From Methylococcaceae bacterium UBA1147 (GTDB lineage: Bacteria; Pseudomonadota; Gammaproteobacteria; Methylococcales; UBA1147), in assembly GCA_002311315.1 (NCBI GenBank), contig DBZZ01000063.1, positions 1 through 6,220 of the forward strand: DNA of 6,220 nucleotides, in the 5' to 3' direction. Of the stretch, positions 4,993 to 6,220 are shown in pieces (position 1 is the stretch's first letter; the number at the start of each line of letters is the position of its first letter). Under the pieces are notes generated by a model. The model was not told the DNA's origin. It worked only from the letters and a program-made list of their open reading frames with translations, and searched no databases. The position numbers and the translations under genes were made by a program.

Positions 4993-6220
4993 TTAGCCAA
5001 TTGATTCCCTGCCCCCCAGATAGGACTGAAGAACCTCGGGAACCCGGATACAGCCGTCCGGTTTCTGGTAATTTTCCATCACCGCAATCAGCGCTCTCCC
5101 AACAGCTAGGCCAGAGCCGTTCACGGTATGCACCAGTTCCGGTTTTCCGGTCTCCGGGTTCCGCCAGCGGGCGGAAAGCCGTCTCGCCTGGAAATCCCTG
5201 AAATTGCTGCATGAAGAGATTTCTCGGTACTTTTTTTGCCCTGGCAGCCACACCTCCAGATCATAGGTTTTCGACGACGAAAATCCCGTATCTCCGGCGC
5301 AAAGCAGTACCTTGCGGTAAGGCAACTCCAGCCGTTGCAGTATGTTTTCCGCATGTCCAGTCAACTCTTCATGCCCGGCTTCGGACTCCCCGGGACGAAC
5401 GATCTGAACCAGTTCCACTTTTTCAAACTGGTGTTGTCGGATCATGCCACGCACGTCCTTGCCGTAGGACCCGGCTTCACTGCGGAAACACGGAGTATGG
5501 GCCACGAAACGCAGCGGCATCGGTCCGTCTTCCGTAATCGTATCCCGCACCAGATTGGTCACGGGGACTTCGGCGGTCGGAATCAAGTAGAGTGGAGGAT
5601 CGTTTCTTACTGCAAACAGCTCCTCTTCAAACTTTGGCAACTGCCCAGTTCCGCGCATGCTGTCACTGTTGACCAGATAAGGAACGTAAACCTCTGTATA
5701 GCCATGCTCCTGCACGTGTGCATCGAGCATGAACTGGATCAGTGCACGGTGCATGGCCGCCAACCCACCCTGCAGGGTGACAAAGCGGGCCGATGCCAGC
5801 TTTGCCGCAACTTCGAAATCCATTTCCTGCAACCGAGTCCCAAGTTCAACGTGATCCATCGCTTCGAAATCGAATTCCGTAGGTTCTCCCCACCGACTGA
5901 TTTCTACGTTGTCGTCCTCGGTTTTTCCAGCCGGAACCGCATCATCCAGTATGTTTGGCAAACCCAACATGAAGTCCTGGATTTGCGCCTGAAGACCAGA
6001 CAATTCAGCTTCCGCAGCCCGCAGTTTATCGCCCAGGTCTTCCACTTCCTTCAGGAGCGGCTGAATATCTTCCCCCGCCGCCTTGGCTCTGCCAATACTA
6101 CTCGATCGCTTGTTCCGCTGATTCTGCAGCGACTGGGTAAGAGTCTGGATTTCCTTGCGCCGTCCGTCCAGACCCTCGAAAGCGGATACATCCAGATCGA
6201 ACGCACGGCGCGCCAGTTCA
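4993..6220 (-). CDS. serS: Seryl-tRNA synthetase, lacking the first ~16 codons (outside the window)
   Basis: The minus-strand frame is open from the window edge to TAA at 4995-4993 and gives 408 residues; by alignment with E. coli SerRS (430) about 16 N-terminal residues lie beyond base 6220. The enzyme charges tRNA-Ser and tRNA-Sec with serine in the cytosol. The first visible residues ELARRAF match E. coli KLARRGF. Then come the long coiled-coil arm that grips the tRNA variable arm (window residues about 20-85, with SIGRAKAAGEDI), DNVEISRWG (103-111), the serine-binding TAEVP (215-219), class II motif 2 starting FRSEAGSYG (245-253) with RQHQFEKVE (261-269), SSCSNFRDFQARR (335-347) and motif 3 NGSGLAVGR (367-375). 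All catalytic landmarks look intact. A frame starting at an internal GTG (6045) is not the real start because the conserved coiled coil continues upstream of it. Convergent with yccA. Confidence 0.98.
   Translation of the reverse strand, partial: ELARRAFDLDVSAFEGLDGRRKEIQTLTQSLQNQRNKRSSSIGRAKAAGEDIQPLLKEVEDLGDKLRAAEAELSGLQAQIQDFMLGLPNILDDAVPAGKTEDDNVEISRWGEPTEFDFEAMDHVELGTRLQEMDFEVAAKLASARFVTLQGGLAAMHRALIQFMLDAHVQEHGYTEVYVPYLVNSDSMRGTGQLPKFEEELFAVRNDPPLYLIPTAEVPVTNLVRDTITEDGPMPLRFVAHTPCFRSEAGSYGKDVRGMIRQHQFEKVELVQIVRPGESEAGHEELTGHAENILQRLELPYRKVLLCAGDTGFSSSKTYDLEVWLPGQKKYREISSCSNFRDFQARRLSARWRNPETGKPELVHTVNGSGLAVGRALIAVMENYQKPDGCIRVPEVLQSYLGGRESIG

Noticed and set aside
4959..5537. Plus-strand open frames opposite serS (4959-5201, 5211-5537)
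   Set aside because: They are antisense to highly conserved SerRS motifs, are rich in Arg, Pro and Ser, and have no recognisable domain.

Overview
The window looks like an ordinary chromosomal stretch of a gammaproteobacterium of moderate GC content (roughly 50-55% by eye). Full-length similarity to Escherichia coli-type SbmA, YccA and seryl-tRNA synthetase is obvious by reading the proteins, and a Gram-negative envelope is implied by the periplasmic and inner-membrane products. The species cannot be named from sequence alone. No phage, insertion sequence, CRISPR array, tRNA or rRNA was seen.

Layout from left to right. (1) The first 121 bases are the 5' end of a minus-strand gene for a gamma-glutamylcyclotransferase-like protein, cut by the window edge. 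(2) A 362-base divergent intergenic region holds a possible minus-strand promoter and an extended, rod-like imperfect inverted repeat (about 164-322) with no coding explanation; it could be a structured RNA. (3) On the plus strand is a short SbmA/BacA-family peptide transporter gene (484-1467). (4) After about 300 bases with a good sigma-70 promoter comes a large MscS-family mechanosensitive channel gene with a signal peptide and a GTG start (1765-3843). (5) A 383-base gap with a second promoter candidate leads to yccA, encoding a Bax inhibitor-1 family membrane protein (4227-4895). (6) A perfect 18-bp hairpin flanked by A and T tracts forms a bidirectional terminator between yccA and the convergent serS gene, whose 3' 95% fills the rest of the window on the minus strand.

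The three complete plus-strand genes all encode inner-membrane proteins: a peptide importer, an osmotic safety valve and a modulator of membrane protein quality control. Each has its own long upstream gap, and two have promoter candidates of their own, so they look like single transcription units rather than one operon. The shared envelope theme is suggestive but not evidence of a joint system. I see no convincing new multi-gene system; the most unexplained signal is the structured element at 164-322, followed by the N-terminally shortened SbmA homologue.
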